Below are positions 37,233 through 46,353 of a stretch of DNA of 64,000 nt, one piece after another. A model generated the notes under the pieces. That model did not search any database, was not told where the DNA came from, and worked only from the letters and a program-made list of their open reading frames with translations. A program made the position numbers and the translations under genes. How positions within the stretch are numbered: position 1 is the first letter of the stretch; each line of letters begins with the position of its first letter. The stretch is from Virgibacillus halotolerans (GTDB lineage: Bacteria > Bacillota > Bacilli > Bacillales > Amphibacillaceae): positions 806,001 to 870,000 of the forward strand of contig NZ_JAFBEA010000001.1 of the NCBI RefSeq assembly GCF_016908515.1, given 5' to 3'.

Positions 37233-38236
37233 TCCTTTTCCTCCTTCTCCTGTTCCATAGATCCGATGGTCGATTTAATTGTTTCAGTCACCTGATATTC
37301 TACCATATGACCCGCTTGCTTGATTGCATTTAGAATGGCTCTTCCATTTGACGAACCATGCGCCTTAATCACTGGTGCTGCAAGACCAAACAATCCCGCT
37401 CCACCATACTCGGAATAATCCAGCTTACTTTGTAGTCCTTTCAAATCATTTTTCACCATGCCTGCTGCAATTTTCGTTTTCATCGACGACATAAATGTCT
37501 CCTTTAACATGGAAAACATCGTCATCGCTGTACCTTCGATTGTTTTTAATACTACGTTTCCACTAAACCCATCGGTAACAACCACATCCGCAGCACCATT
37601 TAAAATTTCACGTGCTTCAACATTGCCGATAAAATTTATTGGTGCATCTTTCATCAATTGAAACGCTTTTTTTGTCAGATCGTTCCCTTTACCATCTTCC
37701 GTCCCTACATTCAATAGACCAATAGTAGGCTTTTCAATACCTCTTACTTTATTTGTATAGATGGATCCCATGATCGCATATTGCAGCAAATGCTGTGGCT
37801 TTGCATCCACGTTTGCTCCAACATCCAATAATAAAAAGCCATTCCCATCTATCGTAGGTAATGTTGGGCTTAAGGCCGGTCGATCAATGCCCGGAATCCG
37901 TCCAACAACAAACAATCCGGCACTCATCAATGCACCAGTATTACCTGCAGAAATACAAGCGTCAGCGCGACCCACTTTTACTTCCTTCGCCATTAATACA
38001 AGAGAAGCATTCTTTTTGCGGCGTACAGCTCGTACTGGCTCATCCTCACTGGTAATGACTTCTTCTGTATGAATGATATCAATGTTTGTCGTATTTGTTA
38101 ACAACGGATTTATTTTCTTTTCATCACCAATTAATGTTATATGTAAATCATCTATTTGGGAAACAGCGTCCATCACACCTAAAACAATTTCGTCAGGCGC
38201 ATGGTCACCCCCCATAGCGTCAATAGCTATTCTCAT
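37229..38236 (-). CDS. plsX: Phosphate acyltransferase PlsX
   Basis: A 335-residue protein beginning [20 protein letters not shown]. It has [32 protein letters not shown] and [17 protein letters not shown]. PlsX turns acyl-ACP into acyl phosphate, which PlsY uses to start phospholipid synthesis. The start at 38236 has AAAGGGG upstream; the 3' end of fapR overlaps its first 17 bases. Confidence 0.97.
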   Translation of the reverse strand: MRIAIDAMGGDHAPDEIVLGVMDAVSQIDDLHITLIGDEKKINPLLTNTTNIDIIHTEEVITSEDEPVRAVRRKKNASLVLMAKEVKVGRADACISAGNTGALMSAGLFVVGRIPGIDRPALSPTLPTIDGNGFLLLDVGANVDAKPQHLLQYAIMGSIYTNKVRGIEKPTIGLLNVGTEDGKGNDLTKKAFQLMKDAPINFIGNVEAREILNGAADVVVTDGFSGNVVLKTIEGTAMTMFSMLKETFMSSMKTKIAAGMVKNDLKGLQSKLDYSEYGGAGLFGLAAPVIKAHGSSNGRAILNAIKQAGHMVEYQVTETIKSTIGSMEQEKEEKE

Positions 38237-38810
38237 TGTTTTTTTCCCCTTTTTCGTTCGATTGGAACATGTGGAAATGTCCTGCAAATACTTTTTCATT
38301 ATCTACAAAACTTTGCACATTTACAATGGTTAACCCTTTTTCATCTTTTCCCTCCACCGTTGCTTTGGCAACCACACGTTCACCTTGTTTTACCTGACGG
38401 GTAAATTTAAGTTCGGTGTTAGCAGTAAGGGCCAGTTCATCATTGATAACAGCAACCGCAAGTGAATTTGCCTGGGCAAACAGGTGGTGACCACGGGCTA
38501 TTTTATTTCGGGAAAACACAAGATCAGCGTCAATATCCAATATGGAAATTGCACGCTTGTCTAACTCTAAATCAATAATTTCGCCAAACACTTCTTCTAA
38601 TGGTAAAGCTTTCACGGTTTCATTCCACTGGTTTGTAGCAACCGATTTAATTCTTTCCCTTAATTCTGGAATCGAAAGCTCCAAGCGATCCAGACGAATC
38701 GTTTGAATACTAACCATAAATTTATCCGCGAGTGCTTCATCCGTAATAAAAGGTGTCTTCTCAATTGTGTCCTTTAATAATTGCTGCCGTTCTGTTTTTG
38801 TTTTTCTCAT
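38220..38810 (-). CDS. fapR: Fatty acid and phospholipid synthesis repressor FapR
   Basis: A 196-residue regulator. The N-terminal helix-turn-helix ([20 protein letters not shown], then [13 protein letters not shown] near residue 45) and a C-terminal hot-dog fold domain from about 75 that binds malonyl-CoA ([20 protein letters not shown] near 110). FapR represses fap genes until malonyl-CoA rises. The start [20 protein letters not shown] is conserved; the frame extends eight codons more. It overlaps plsX, heads the lipid operon, and an operator lies in its own promoter. Confidence 0.96.
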   Translation of the reverse strand: MRKTKTERQQLLKDTIEKTPFITDEALADKFMVSIQTIRLDRLELSIPELRERIKSVATNQWNETVKALPLEEVFGEIIDLELDKRAISILDIDADLVFSRNKIARGHHLFAQANSLAVAVINDELALTANTELKFTRQVKQGERVVAKATVEGKDEKGLTIVNVQSFVDNEKVFAGHFHMFQSNEKGEKNNENSY

Positions 38811-38851
38811 ATGGCACCATCCACAATCATTCACTATTATATATACAATCT

Positions 38852-38868
38852 TTATGACTTGGTACTAA
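38852..38868 (-). promoter_or_regulatory. Candidate FapR operator upstream of fapR
   Basis: On the minus strand TTAGTACCAAGTCATAA lies just downstream of the -10. The left half TTAGTACC matches the known FapR box; the right half (GTCATAA, where a perfect palindrome would end in GTACTAA) is imperfect. The position at the transcription start is typical of FapR autoregulation. Confidence 0.7.
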
Positions 38869-38872
38869 TGGT

Positions 38873-38901
38873 AATATATAATACCAAATAAAATTATGCA
38901 A
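38873..38901 (-). promoter_or_regulatory. Sigma-A promoter for the fapR-plsX-fabD-fabG-acpP operon
   Basis: On the minus strand TTGCAT, a 17-base spacer and TATATT lie in the recG-fapR gap, immediately upstream of the FapR box. Confidence 0.72.
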
Positions 38902-38910
38902 GGGATGTTT

Positions 38911-40953
38911 TCAATCCAATTTACTTTTTAAAAACGCATCGTTTTCCAAATACTGTTTGAGTGGATAAAAAGCGGCGTCATTTTCCAGTTTATTTGTCTC
39001 AATAATCTCTTGTGCATCTTTACGGGCAGTTTCCAATGCACGGTAATCATGTATCATATCCGCAACTTTAAATTCCGGGATGCCGCTTTGTTTCTTACCA
39101 AAAAAATCACCCGGTCCCCTTAATTTCAAATCTTGTTCCGATAGTTCAAAGCCATTTGTTGTTTCAGTCATAATTCGCATGCGTTCTTTACCAACTTCAC
39201 CCTTTGGATCGGCAATTAAAATGCAGTAACTCTGTTTTTCGCCTCTCCCGACTCGTCCCCTTAATTGATGTAGTTGGGATAAACCGAACCGTTCCGCATC
39301 ATAAATGACCATGATTGTTGCATTCGGGACGTTTACACCGACCTCTACAACCGTTGTAGAAACAAGAACTTGGATCTCATTTGCCGCAAACTGTTTCATG
39401 ATCTCGTCTTTTTCATTGGCAGGCAGTCTGCCATGCATAAGCCCGACCTTTGTGCCCGGCGGATAAAACTCCTGTAGTTGTTGGTGCAAATCAACCGCAT
39501 TTTGGATATCCAGTTTATCCGATTCCTCGATTAACGGACAAATAACATAAGCCTGCTCCCCAAGTGAAATTTGTTTTTCGATAAAGCGCAATACCCTTTC
39601 AAATGTATTCTCTCTCGTCCAAAAGGTTTCAATTTCCTTTCTTCCCATTGGCATTTCATCAATAACGGATACATCCATATCGCCAAAGGCGGTGATTGCT
39701 AATGTTCGGGGAATTGGAGTTGCTGTCATGAACAACACATCCGGATGAAGCCCTTTGTCTCTTAAAGAACGCCGCTGTTCCACACCAAAACGATGTTGCT
39801 CATCGACAATCGCAAAACCTAAATCATCAAAGGTTACATCATCCTGTATTAGTGCATGTGTACCAACAACAATGTGAATATCGTGGTTTTTAATTGCAGC
39901 TGTGAGCATTTTTCTTTTTTTACCCTTTACCGATCCAGTCAGTAATGCAATATTAGCATGTTCTCCGAATAATGCTGTGAGCGATTGATAATGCTGCTCC
40001 GCCAATATTTCTGTTGGCACCATCAATGCCCCTTGTTTACCCGCAGTAATTGCCGCATATAAGGCAACTGCGGCGACAGCCGTTTTACCTGAACCGACAT
40101 CTCCTTGTAGTAATCGATTCATTCGATACGGTGATTTCAGGTCGGATAAAATTTGATTTAATGACTTTTGCTGTGCAGCTGTTAATGCAAAGGGAAACAG
40201 CTCGATAAAATGCTGTACTTTTGCAGGATCATAGTGCTGTGCATTACCCGTTGTAGCCTCTCGTTTTATCTTGCGCAACAACTGCATTTTAAGCTGGAAT
40301 AATAAAAATTCTTCATATGTAAACCTGCGCCTGGCATGTTTTAATGCGATACGATTCGTGGGAAAGTGCATTGTTTGTGTGCCATCTTTTCGATTCGGCA
40401 GTTTATATGCTTCTAGATAGCGCTGCGGAAGCAGTTCAACAATTTCATCACCGTATTCCTCAACAGCATGCTTTATTATTTTCCTTAATTTGTAATTGGT
40501 AACATCGCCTTTAACTGAATAAATAGGCTGAATTTCTGATTGTGTATCAGCAGGTCCCAGTTTATATTTGCTCACTGTGATTTGGAGCCGATGCATATCC
40601 CACTTACCCGTTAACGTTATCGTGTCACCAGCTTGGATTTGCTTTTTGGCAAAGGCTCGATTAAACATCACCGCTTTAACTGCGATATTTTCAACTTCAA
40701 TCGTAAATGACAGCCGCGATTTTCGCTTACCAAAAAAAGTGAGAGCGGGATCATGTACAACCCTTCCCTCAATCGTTACTTTATCTTCATGAATTAATTC
40801 GCTAAGCGGTTTAATTTCCATCACATCATATCGGTAGGGAAAATAATTTAACAGATCATTCACTGTTAAAATAGGAAAGATTGCTAAATCCTCAGCAAAT
40901 TTTTCTCCTACACCTTTTACTTTTACAACCGGGTCACTTAGCACGTTTATCAC
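38911..40953 (-). CDS. recG: ATP-dependent DNA helicase RecG
   Basis: A 680-residue helicase. The N-terminal wedge OB-fold domain covers about residues 50-145. Helicase motifs include Walker A LLQGDVGSGKTAVAAVAL near 285, the box VDEQHRFGVEQR near 385, TATPIPRTLA near 410, and QLRGRVGRGEKQSYCIL near 568. It remodels stalled forks and Holliday junctions. The frame opens with GTG at 40953; the GTG at 40944 has a better spaced AAAGAGTG. It follows sdaAA by 22 bases. Confidence 0.97.
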   Translation of the reverse strand: MINVLSDPVVKVKGVGEKFAEDLAIFPILTVNDLLNYFPYRYDVMEIKPLSELIHEDKVTIEGRVVHDPALTFFGKRKSRLSFTIEVENIAVKAVMFNRAFAKKQIQAGDTITLTGKWDMHRLQITVSKYKLGPADTQSEIQPIYSVKGDVTNYKLRKIIKHAVEEYGDEIVELLPQRYLEAYKLPNRKDGTQTMHFPTNRIALKHARRRFTYEEFLLFQLKMQLLRKIKREATTGNAQHYDPAKVQHFIELFPFALTAAQQKSLNQILSDLKSPYRMNRLLQGDVGSGKTAVAAVALYAAITAGKQGALMVPTEILAEQHYQSLTALFGEHANIALLTGSVKGKKRKMLTAAIKNHDIHIVVGTHALIQDDVTFDDLGFAIVDEQHRFGVEQRRSLRDKGLHPDVLFMTATPIPRTLAITAFGDMDVSVIDEMPMGRKEIETFWTRENTFERVLRFIEKQISLGEQAYVICPLIEESDKLDIQNAVDLHQQLQEFYPPGTKVGLMHGRLPANEKDEIMKQFAANEIQVLVSTTVVEVGVNVPNATIMVIYDAERFGLSQLHQLRGRVGRGEKQSYCILIADPKGEVGKERMRIMTETTNGFELSEQDLKLRGPGDFFGKKQSGIPEFKVADMIHDYRALETARKDAQEIIETNKLENDAAFYPLKQYLENDAFLKSKLD

Positions 40954-40974
40954 TCTTTCTTATAAAGGTCATAT

Positions 40975-41850
40975 TTATACTGACATACCAAATATTTTTT
41001 CTTTAAGCAGTCGCCCTGTCGGCGTGTCTGCTAATCCGCCTTCTCCTGTTTCCCGTAATGTGGACGGCATTGTTTTACCGATTCGGTACATAGCTCCAAT
41101 CACTTCATCACACGGAATCCGACTGGTAACCCCAGCTAAAGCCATATCTGCGGATACGATCGCAAGCGACGAACCACCTGCATTGCGTTTCACACAAGGT
41201 ACTTCGACCAAACCTGCTACCGGGTCACAAACCAACCCTAGCATATTTTTTAATGTCATGGCAAAGGCTTCCGCTGATTGTTGTGGTGTACCTCCCGCCA
41301 TCTCGACGATAGCCGCTGACGCCATTGCACCCGCAGAACCAACTTCCGCCTGGCAACCACCTGCTGCACCAGATATGAATGCATTATTCGCAACAACAAA
41401 TCCAAAAGCACCAGATGTGAACAAATAACGAATCATTTGATCGCGTGTTGGATTCAATTGATTTTTAACAGCGAATAGTGTTCCCGGGACACATCCTGCG
41501 CTTCCAGCTGTCGGCGTTGCGCAAATTGTACCCATTGCGGCATTTACTTCATTTGTTCCCATTGCTTTGCTCACGGCATCCATCATTAAATTCCCTGAAA
41601 GCGGTGTCTTTTCTTTCATATACTTCTGAATTAAAACCGCATCCCCACCTGTTAATCCTGTAACAGATTCGACACCTTTTAAGGAATCTTCGATCGCTTG
41701 TTCCATCACGTTCAGATTCTTTTCCATTTCCGTATATACTGCTTTACGCGTTTTTTCCGTCACATCCATTTCCTGACGGATCATGACTTCAGAAATTAAT
41801 ATATTTTCTTTCTCGGCTTGTTCAACCAGTTCTGCTACATTTCTAAACAT
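40975..41850 (-). CDS. sdaAA: L-serine dehydratase alpha chain (iron-sulfur)
   Basis: A 291-residue Fe-S subunit that deaminates L-serine to pyruvate and ammonia. The Cys residues in GTICATPTAGSAGCVPG (near residue 110) and LVCDPVAGLVEVPCVKR (near 210) are those expected to hold the [4Fe-4S] cluster. SGAAGGCQAEVGSAGAMASA lies between. It is paired with sdaAB, 23 bases upstream, as in B. subtilis. Confidence 0.96.
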   Translation of the reverse strand: MFRNVAELVEQAEKENILISEVMIRQEMDVTEKTRKAVYTEMEKNLNVMEQAIEDSLKGVESVTGLTGGDAVLIQKYMKEKTPLSGNLMMDAVSKAMGTNEVNAAMGTICATPTAGSAGCVPGTLFAVKNQLNPTRDQMIRYLFTSGAFGFVVANNAFISGAAGGCQAEVGSAGAMASAAIVEMAGGTPQQSAEAFAMTLKNMLGLVCDPVAGLVEVPCVKRNAGGSSLAIVSADMALAGVTSRIPCDEVIGAMYRIGKTMPSTLRETGEGGLADTPTGRLLKEKIFGMSV

Positions 41851-41873
41851 AGGACATGCTCCTTTTCGTTTGA

Positions 41874-42536
41874 CTAGCTTACGATTTTTGAAATTTGAAT
41901 GATATGCTCCGCATTGTCTAATTCGTGCAATACACGATCATCCACATTCTGATCTACTTCAATAACCATCAATGCTTCTTTTCCAACATCTTTTCGATTA
42001 ACTTCCATATGACCAATATTAACCTCGTGCTTCGCAAGAATCTTCGTTACAGAGGCAATGGCACCAAACCGGTCATTATGCATAATAAGAATCGCTGGAT
42101 GATTGCCGGACAATCTTAAAGCAAACCCATTTAATTCCGTGATTTCAACTTTTCCTCCGCCAATTGAAATGCCAATGAGTTCAATTTCATCCTGATCATT
42201 CCCAATTACCAGCCTTGCTGTATTCGGATGATCCACGGCCGAACTATCTTCAATAAATTCAACTTTCATATTTTTTTCCTTTGCTATTTCCAGTGCTTTA
42301 CTCATCCTTGTATCGTCTGTCTCAAATCCTAGTAAACCGCCTACCAGAGCAAAATCAGTACCATGACCTTTATATGTTTTGGCAAAGGATTCATATAAAT
42401 AAATCCGTGCCCATGTTGGTTCTTCTCCAAATAGATTACGAGCCGCTTTACCTATTCTTGCCGCACCCGCTGTATGTGAACTTGATGGTCCTATCATCAC
42501 CGGACCAATAATATCAAAAACTGAATTAAATTTCAT
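41874..42536 (-). CDS. sdaAB: L-serine dehydratase beta chain (ACT domain)
   Basis: A 220-residue beta subunit. The N-terminal domain has IGPSSSHTAGAARIGKAARN near residue 17 and YESFAKTYKGHGTDFALVGG near 48. A C-terminal ACT domain starts near 147 (PAILIMHNDRFGAIASVTKI) and may sense serine or another amino acid. It forms the active enzyme with SdaAA. Confidence 0.96.
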   Translation of the reverse strand: MKFNSVFDIIGPVMIGPSSSHTAGAARIGKAARNLFGEEPTWARIYLYESFAKTYKGHGTDFALVGGLLGFETDDTRMSKALEIAKEKNMKVEFIEDSSAVDHPNTARLVIGNDQDEIELIGISIGGGKVEITELNGFALRLSGNHPAILIMHNDRFGAIASVTKILAKHEVNIGHMEVNRKDVGKEALMVIEVDQNVDDRVLHELDNAEHIIQISKIVS

Positions 42537-42581
42537 TTATGATCACCTCTTCGTTCCCCACTATTTTACATACCATAGTAA

Positions 42582-42610
42582 ATTATAACAAAGATGTCCG
42601 CATTCGTCAG
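42582..42610 (-). promoter_or_regulatory. Sigma-A promoter for sdaAB-sdaAA-recG
   Basis: On the minus strand CTGACG, 17 bases, TATAAT. The predicted start is about 40 bases before sdaAB, just after the fakA terminator. Confidence 0.65.
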
Positions 42611-42660
42611 TTTATCATACCGCTTCGCATCACATTCTGAATAACTTCGAGATGAAATGA

Positions 42661-42699
42661 AAAGCAGCATCCCTTCCTAAGAAAGGGATGCTGCTTTTG
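42661..42699 (-). terminator. Terminator after fakA
   Basis: On the minus strand AAAAGCAGCATCCCTT and AAGGGATGCTGCTTTT form a 16-bp perfect stem around a seven-base loop. It begins 13 bases after the fakA stop. Confidence 0.92.
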
Positions 42700-42711
42700 C
42701 ACTGTTTTACT

Positions 42712-44373
42712 TTATTCTACAGATAAAATATACGCATAGACAGGCTGATTGCCATTATGAACCTCTACTTCCATTTCTTCATACGTTGCTTCAATATAGC
42801 TTACTAGCGCATCCATTTCCTCGTCTGTAACATCTTCCCCTTGTAAAATGGTTATGATCTCATCATCATCTGTAATCATTTCTTTTAACAATAATTTCAC
42901 TGTTTCTGCTTTATCCTGATCAGTCGCTTTAATTTCGCCATCTGCAATCCCCATAAAGTGGCCATTTTCAATCGTGATCCCATCAATTTTTGTATTACGG
43001 ACGGCATAGGTAACTTGTCCAGTCTTCACTTGTTTTCTGGCATCATCCATCATTTCCTTGTTTGCTTGTATTTCAGCCTCTGGGTGAAATGCAAGCAATG
43101 CACTGATCCCCTGTGGAATCGTTTGTGTGGGAACAACTTCTACATCCTGTTCTGCCAGATCGGCAGCCTGCTCCGCAGCCATAATAATGTTTTTATTGTT
43201 AGGTAAAATCAAGACTTTTTCGGCATGTGCCTCTGTAATCGCATCCGTAATGTCTTTCGTACTTGGATTCATTGTCTGTCCACCTTCAATAACGACCGTA
43301 GCACCAAGGCTTTCCAGAAGTGCTGTTAAACCTTTTCCCATTGCCACTGTGACAATTGCATATGCAGACTTTTCTTTAGGCGCTTGCTTATTTTCTTTTT
43401 CCCCAACAATTGCCCGATGCTGCTCACGCATGTTTTCTATTTTCATATTGATGAGACTGCCATAACGCTGACCCAGTGTCATACATGTCCCTGGGTATTC
43501 CGCATGAATATGTACTTTAATAATATCTTCATCTGATACAACTAATAACGAATCACCATGTTCACTAAGTTCATTTCGGAAATCTTCCTCATTAAACGGG
43601 TGCTCCGCAATTTTATCCGGTTCAAATTTGACCATGAACTCTGTGCAATAGCCATATTTAATTTCCGACGTATCCATAAAGTCCTGCGTTGCTTTATGAT
43701 GCTCAGCATTGATCATTTCGTCCATATCAATATCTGACGCGTCTACCGGAAGATCTTCACCTTTTAGTGCAGCTACAAATCCTTCATAAATTGTAACAAG
43801 ACCTTGTCCGCCGGAGTCAACAACACCAACTTCTTTCAAAACAGGTAACAGATCAGGTGTACGTTTTAAAGAAGCCTTCGCTTCCTCCAACACCATTTCC
43901 ATTAAAACGATTACATCCGTTTCCTTTTTTGCGGTTGTTACCGCTTGATTTGCTGCATCTTTAGCGACTGTTAAAATTGTACCTTCCACAGGTTTCATTA
44001 CAGCTTTATACGCCATCTTCACACCACTTTCAAAGGCGTCTGCCAAATCATTTGTGGTAAGTGATTCTTTTTTATCCATACCTTTCGCAAATCCACGGAA
44101 AATTTGCGACAAAATAACACCAGAGTTACCTCTGGCTCCCATTAACAATCCTTTTGCGAAAGCCTCTGCTATTTCAGATACATGATTAACATCCTTTTTT
44201 TTAACTTCATTCGCACCAGATGTCATTGATAAATTCATATTTGTTCCGGTATCACCATCAGGCACCGGAAAAACATTTAGTGCATCTATTTTGTTTGCGT
44301 TGTTTGATAAATGATGGGCGCCAAATCGTACCATTTGTGCGAAAGTAACGCCATCTAACTTTTGAATCGTCAC
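42712..44373 (-). CDS. fakA: Fatty acid kinase FakA (YloV, DhaL/DegV-like)
   Basis: A 553-residue protein. The N-terminal DhaL-like kinase domain has NVFPVPDGDTGTNMNLSMT near residue 29 (metal-binding Asp triad) and GARGNSGVILSQIFRGFA near 78. A middle domain follows and a DegV-like domain from about 330. FakA phosphorylates fatty acids bound by FakB so they enter phospholipid synthesis via PlsX/PlsY. The start is a GTG with GAGGAGG upstream. It follows asp23/yloU. Confidence 0.94.
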   Translation of the reverse strand: MTIQKLDGVTFAQMVRFGAHHLSNNANKIDALNVFPVPDGDTGTNMNLSMTSGANEVKKKDVNHVSEIAEAFAKGLLMGARGNSGVILSQIFRGFAKGMDKKESLTTNDLADAFESGVKMAYKAVMKPVEGTILTVAKDAANQAVTTAKKETDVIVLMEMVLEEAKASLKRTPDLLPVLKEVGVVDSGGQGLVTIYEGFVAALKGEDLPVDASDIDMDEMINAEHHKATQDFMDTSEIKYGYCTEFMVKFEPDKIAEHPFNEEDFRNELSEHGDSLLVVSDEDIIKVHIHAEYPGTCMTLGQRYGSLINMKIENMREQHRAIVGEKENKQAPKEKSAYAIVTVAMGKGLTALLESLGATVVIEGGQTMNPSTKDITDAITEAHAEKVLILPNNKNIIMAAEQAADLAEQDVEVVPTQTIPQGISALLAFHPEAEIQANKEMMDDARKQVKTGQVTYAVRNTKIDGITIENGHFMGIADGEIKATDQDKAETVKLLLKEMITDDDEIITILQGEDVTDEEMDALVSYIEATYEEMEVEVHNGNQPVYAYILSVE

Positions 44374-44410
44374 AATACTTCCTCCTCTACAGAAAACAAA
44401 TGAGCAACGT

Positions 44411-44773
44411 CTAATCCTTTGCTACACGAACTCCTTGAATGTATATATTTACTGAATCAATAGATAACCCTAGTGATTGATTTAAGGTATATTTAACTTG
44501 AGATTGTACATTATGTGCTACTTCAGAAATTTTCGTACCATAACTTACAATAATATACATATCAATATGCAGACGCTCCTCTTCCTGACGAACGATAACA
44601 CCTCTGGAGAAATTTTCTTTTCTAAGAATTTCAGCAATCCCGTCTTTTATTTGACTTTTGGACGCCATTCCAACAATCCCATAACATTCTATTGCTGCTC
44701 CACCGGCAATTGTTGAAATAACTTCATTTGTGATTGTTACTTGACCATCATTTGTATTAAGTTCAATGGACAT
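44411..44773 (-). CDS. yloU: Asp23/Gls24 family envelope stress protein (YloU)
   Basis: A 120-residue Asp23/Gls24 protein: QVTITNEVISTIAGGAAIEC, YGIVGMASKSQIKDGIAEI, HIDMYIIVSYGTKISEVAHN. Members sit at the inner face of the membrane and affect envelope homeostasis; in some species they are tied to fatty acid metabolism. It is upstream of fakA, which supports that link. AAGGAGG precedes the ATG. Confidence 0.93.
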   Translation of the reverse strand: MSIELNTNDGQVTITNEVISTIAGGAAIECYGIVGMASKSQIKDGIAEILRKENFSRGVIVRQEEERLHIDMYIIVSYGTKISEVAHNVQSQVKYTLNQSLGLSIDSVNIYIQGVRVAKD

Positions 44774-44937
44774 TCATAATCCTCCTTAAATACCTGTTCA
44801 ATATATATGCATATTCTACTACATACTAACTTAATTTAAAAGTACTGTACACACTTACATGCAATTTTCCCCCTATTACATTGAACGACTCCACCCGGAC
44901 TGTCAAGCTATTATCTTTCAGATATGGAAAAGATTTA

Positions 44938-44966
44938 TTGCATTCTTGCTGTACATGTGATAAATT
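44938..44966 (+). promoter_or_regulatory. Candidate promoter for rpmB
   Basis: On the plus strand TTGCAT, 17 bases, TAAATT, with TGA before the -10. It lies about 45 bases before the rpmB ATG, in the divergent gap with yloU. Confidence 0.55.
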
Positions 44967-45010
44967 AATGAAGTATTAATATGACACATGTTAGAGTAGG
45001 AGGGATTAAC

Positions 45011-45199
45011 ATGGCTAGAAAATGTGTTGTTACCGGACGTCAAACCCGCACGGGAAATCAACGTTCTCACGCTATGAATTCCAACAAGCGAAATTGGAAA
45101 GCTAATGTACAAAGAGTACGAATCATGGTTGATGGCAAACCTAAACGTGTATACGTTTCTGCGCGTGCCCTAAAATCAGGTAAAGTGCAACGCGTATAA
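45011..45199 (+). CDS. rpmB: 50S ribosomal protein L28
   Basis: A 62-residue basic protein, [20 protein letters not shown], then [13 protein letters not shown]. It has no zinc-type CXXC pair; the single Cys near position 5 is all that remains. GTAGGAGG precedes the ATG at 45011; the open frame extends ten codons upstream. It is transcribed opposite to its neighbours yloU and spoVM, as in B. subtilis. Confidence 0.97.
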   Translation: MARKCVVTGRQTRTGNQRSHAMNSNKRNWKANVQRVRIMVDGKPKRVYVSARALKSGKVQRV

Positions 45200-45240
45200 A
45201 GAAGACTTGGTTCAGATGACGTTGTGACAAATGTCTTTGG

Positions 45241-45266
45241 TGGGACGAACCCACGGTGCAGTCCCA
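45241..45266. repeat. 26-bp hairpin repeat, copy 1 (3' of rpmB)
   Basis: TGGGAC at one end and GTCCCA at the other form an outer stem, with ACC and GGT as an inner stem around CAC. The same 26 bases occur in reverse orientation at about 56983-57008 with one difference, in the loop (CAT for CAC). Confidence 0.7.
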
Positions 45267-45403
45267 GGACGCAGCGCTGAACCTTAGTCACACTTATTTC
45301 GAAGTTTGGTGGCACATATTCCCCCGTTTCTACAAGCGGGTGTTTAGTAACGCCGCGGAGATAATATACCAGGGTAGTACACATAACATTAGTAATAGTA
45401 AGC

Positions 45404-45431
45404 AAAAAGCACCCAAATCGGGTGCTTTTTT
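45404..45431 (+). terminator. Terminator of rpmB
   Basis: AAAAAGCACCC and GGGTGCTTTTTT form a stem of 11 bp around a short AAATC loop, with a T tract. It lies about 200 bases after the rpmB stop, so the mRNA would carry a long 3' tail. Confidence 0.92.
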
Positions 45432-45528
45432 ACATTATGATCGGGGAATATAGCGGTAAATAAGTGCGTTTCTACGGTTCGTTTTGTTTTAGCAAGCCTT
45501 TATGACGAAAGTCTTAGCCTGCGCTTAT

Positions 45529-45561
45529 GCAGAAAGAAATAGGCATATACTTTCTTTCTGC
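45529..45561 (-). terminator. Hairpin just after spoVM
   Basis: On the minus strand GCAGAAAGAAA and TTTCTTTCTGC form a perfect 11-bp stem, beginning about 14 bases after the spoVM stop. No T-run follows; the T-rich arm may act in its place. Confidence 0.65.
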
Positions 45562-45574
45562 CAAAATAAACGAA

Positions 45575-45658
45575 TTATTTTTCCTTTTTAAATGCACCAA
45601 TTACAACCCTTACAAATCCACCGATAAATCTCGGGAGTTTAATAGTATAAAACTTCAT
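45575..45658 (-). CDS. spoVM: Stage V sporulation protein M (27-residue SpoVM)
   Basis: A 27-residue amphipathic peptide: MKFYTIKLPRFIGGFVRVVI followed by GAFKKEK. It matches SpoVM closely, with the Pro9 that helps sense membrane curvature and the basic C-terminus. SpoVM marks the forespore outer membrane and anchors SpoIVA for coat assembly. GGAGGGTG precedes the ATG. Too short for usual ORF finding. It lies between thiN and rpmB, the B. subtilis position, and shows that the organism is built to sporulate. Confidence 0.95.
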   Translation of the reverse strand: MKFYTIKLPRFIGGFVRVVIGAFKKEK

Positions 45659-45689
45659 GAGTGCACCCTCCTCTACTTACAAACAAGAC

Positions 45690-46346
45690 TTACTTTGGAA
45701 TCGCATCACGACTCTTTAATACTAATAATATGCCTTCTTCATACGAAAAAGTACCATTATTTAAAAGAAGCTTGTTTGATATGCAGCGGGTGGAGCCCCA
45801 GGAAATATTTTCTTTTTCCAACGGGTAATAAAAACCACTTAATGTCAGTGCTTTTACTTGTTGTGTAAAGGGAATAAATGAAATGTTTGGATACACCTCA
45901 TTATGGTTAATCGTATGGACCCCAGGCATTGTCATTTCAATCAGGTTAGATTGATCAATCACGATCCCTCTTCCCCCTTTTTTAATGATAGAAAACAACA
46001 GCTGTATATTTACAAGTTCATGATCCAATCTGCCACCAGTTACACCAAATAAATAGATAGTAGATGGTTGCAGCATATATGCTACGGAAAGTGCTATTTC
46101 CAGATCGGTTTCATTCTTTTCTACTGGATACTTCTTAAAGTATACTGCTTTACGTTGTATAAATGACTGTTCTTGTTCATTAATGGAATCAAAATCTCCT
46201 ACTGCATATTCAATAGGTATGTTATTTTCTGCTAAAGTTAATGCGCCGCGGTCAGCCCCAATCCAAATATCTATTTCTTCCATAAATAGCTGGTAATCAG
46301 GGTGTAGCTCCAAAGGACCGTTGCCCACAATTCCTATCGTTTTCAT
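45690..46346 (-). CDS. thiN: Thiamine pyrophosphokinase
   Basis: A 218-residue enzyme that converts thiamine to thiamine diphosphate. GADRGALTLAENNIPIEYAV near residue 30, VGDFDSINEQE near 49, and VTGGRLDHELVNIQLL near 98 are the family motifs. The ATG at 46346 follows AAGGGG about ten bases upstream; the frame is open to 46478, but that part overlaps rpe. It lies between rpe and spoVM. Confidence 0.95.
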   Translation of the reverse strand: MKTIGIVGNGPLELHPDYQLFMEEIDIWIGADRGALTLAENNIPIEYAVGDFDSINEQEQSFIQRKAVYFKKYPVEKNETDLEIALSVAYMLQPSTIYLFGVTGGRLDHELVNIQLLFSIIKKGGRGIVIDQSNLIEMTMPGVHTINHNEVYPNISFIPFTQQVKALTLSGFYYPLEKENISWGSTRCISNKLLLNNGTFSYEEGILLVLKSRDAIPK

Positions 46347-46353
46347 GACATTG

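Larger units (their letters stand above)
45200..45574. other. Gene-free region between rpmB and spoVM
   Basis: 375 bases without a gene. The proximal part holds a 26-bp hairpin repeat (45241-45266) within a GC-rich leader-like stretch of about 200 bases after rpmB. The rpmB terminator follows at about 45404-45431, then AT-rich sequence, and the spoVM hairpin at 45529-45561. Confidence 0.6.

Noticed and set aside
44918-45405. Minus-strand open frames opposite rpmB
   Set aside because: They are reverse shadows of rpmB and its structured 3' region, with no binding site.
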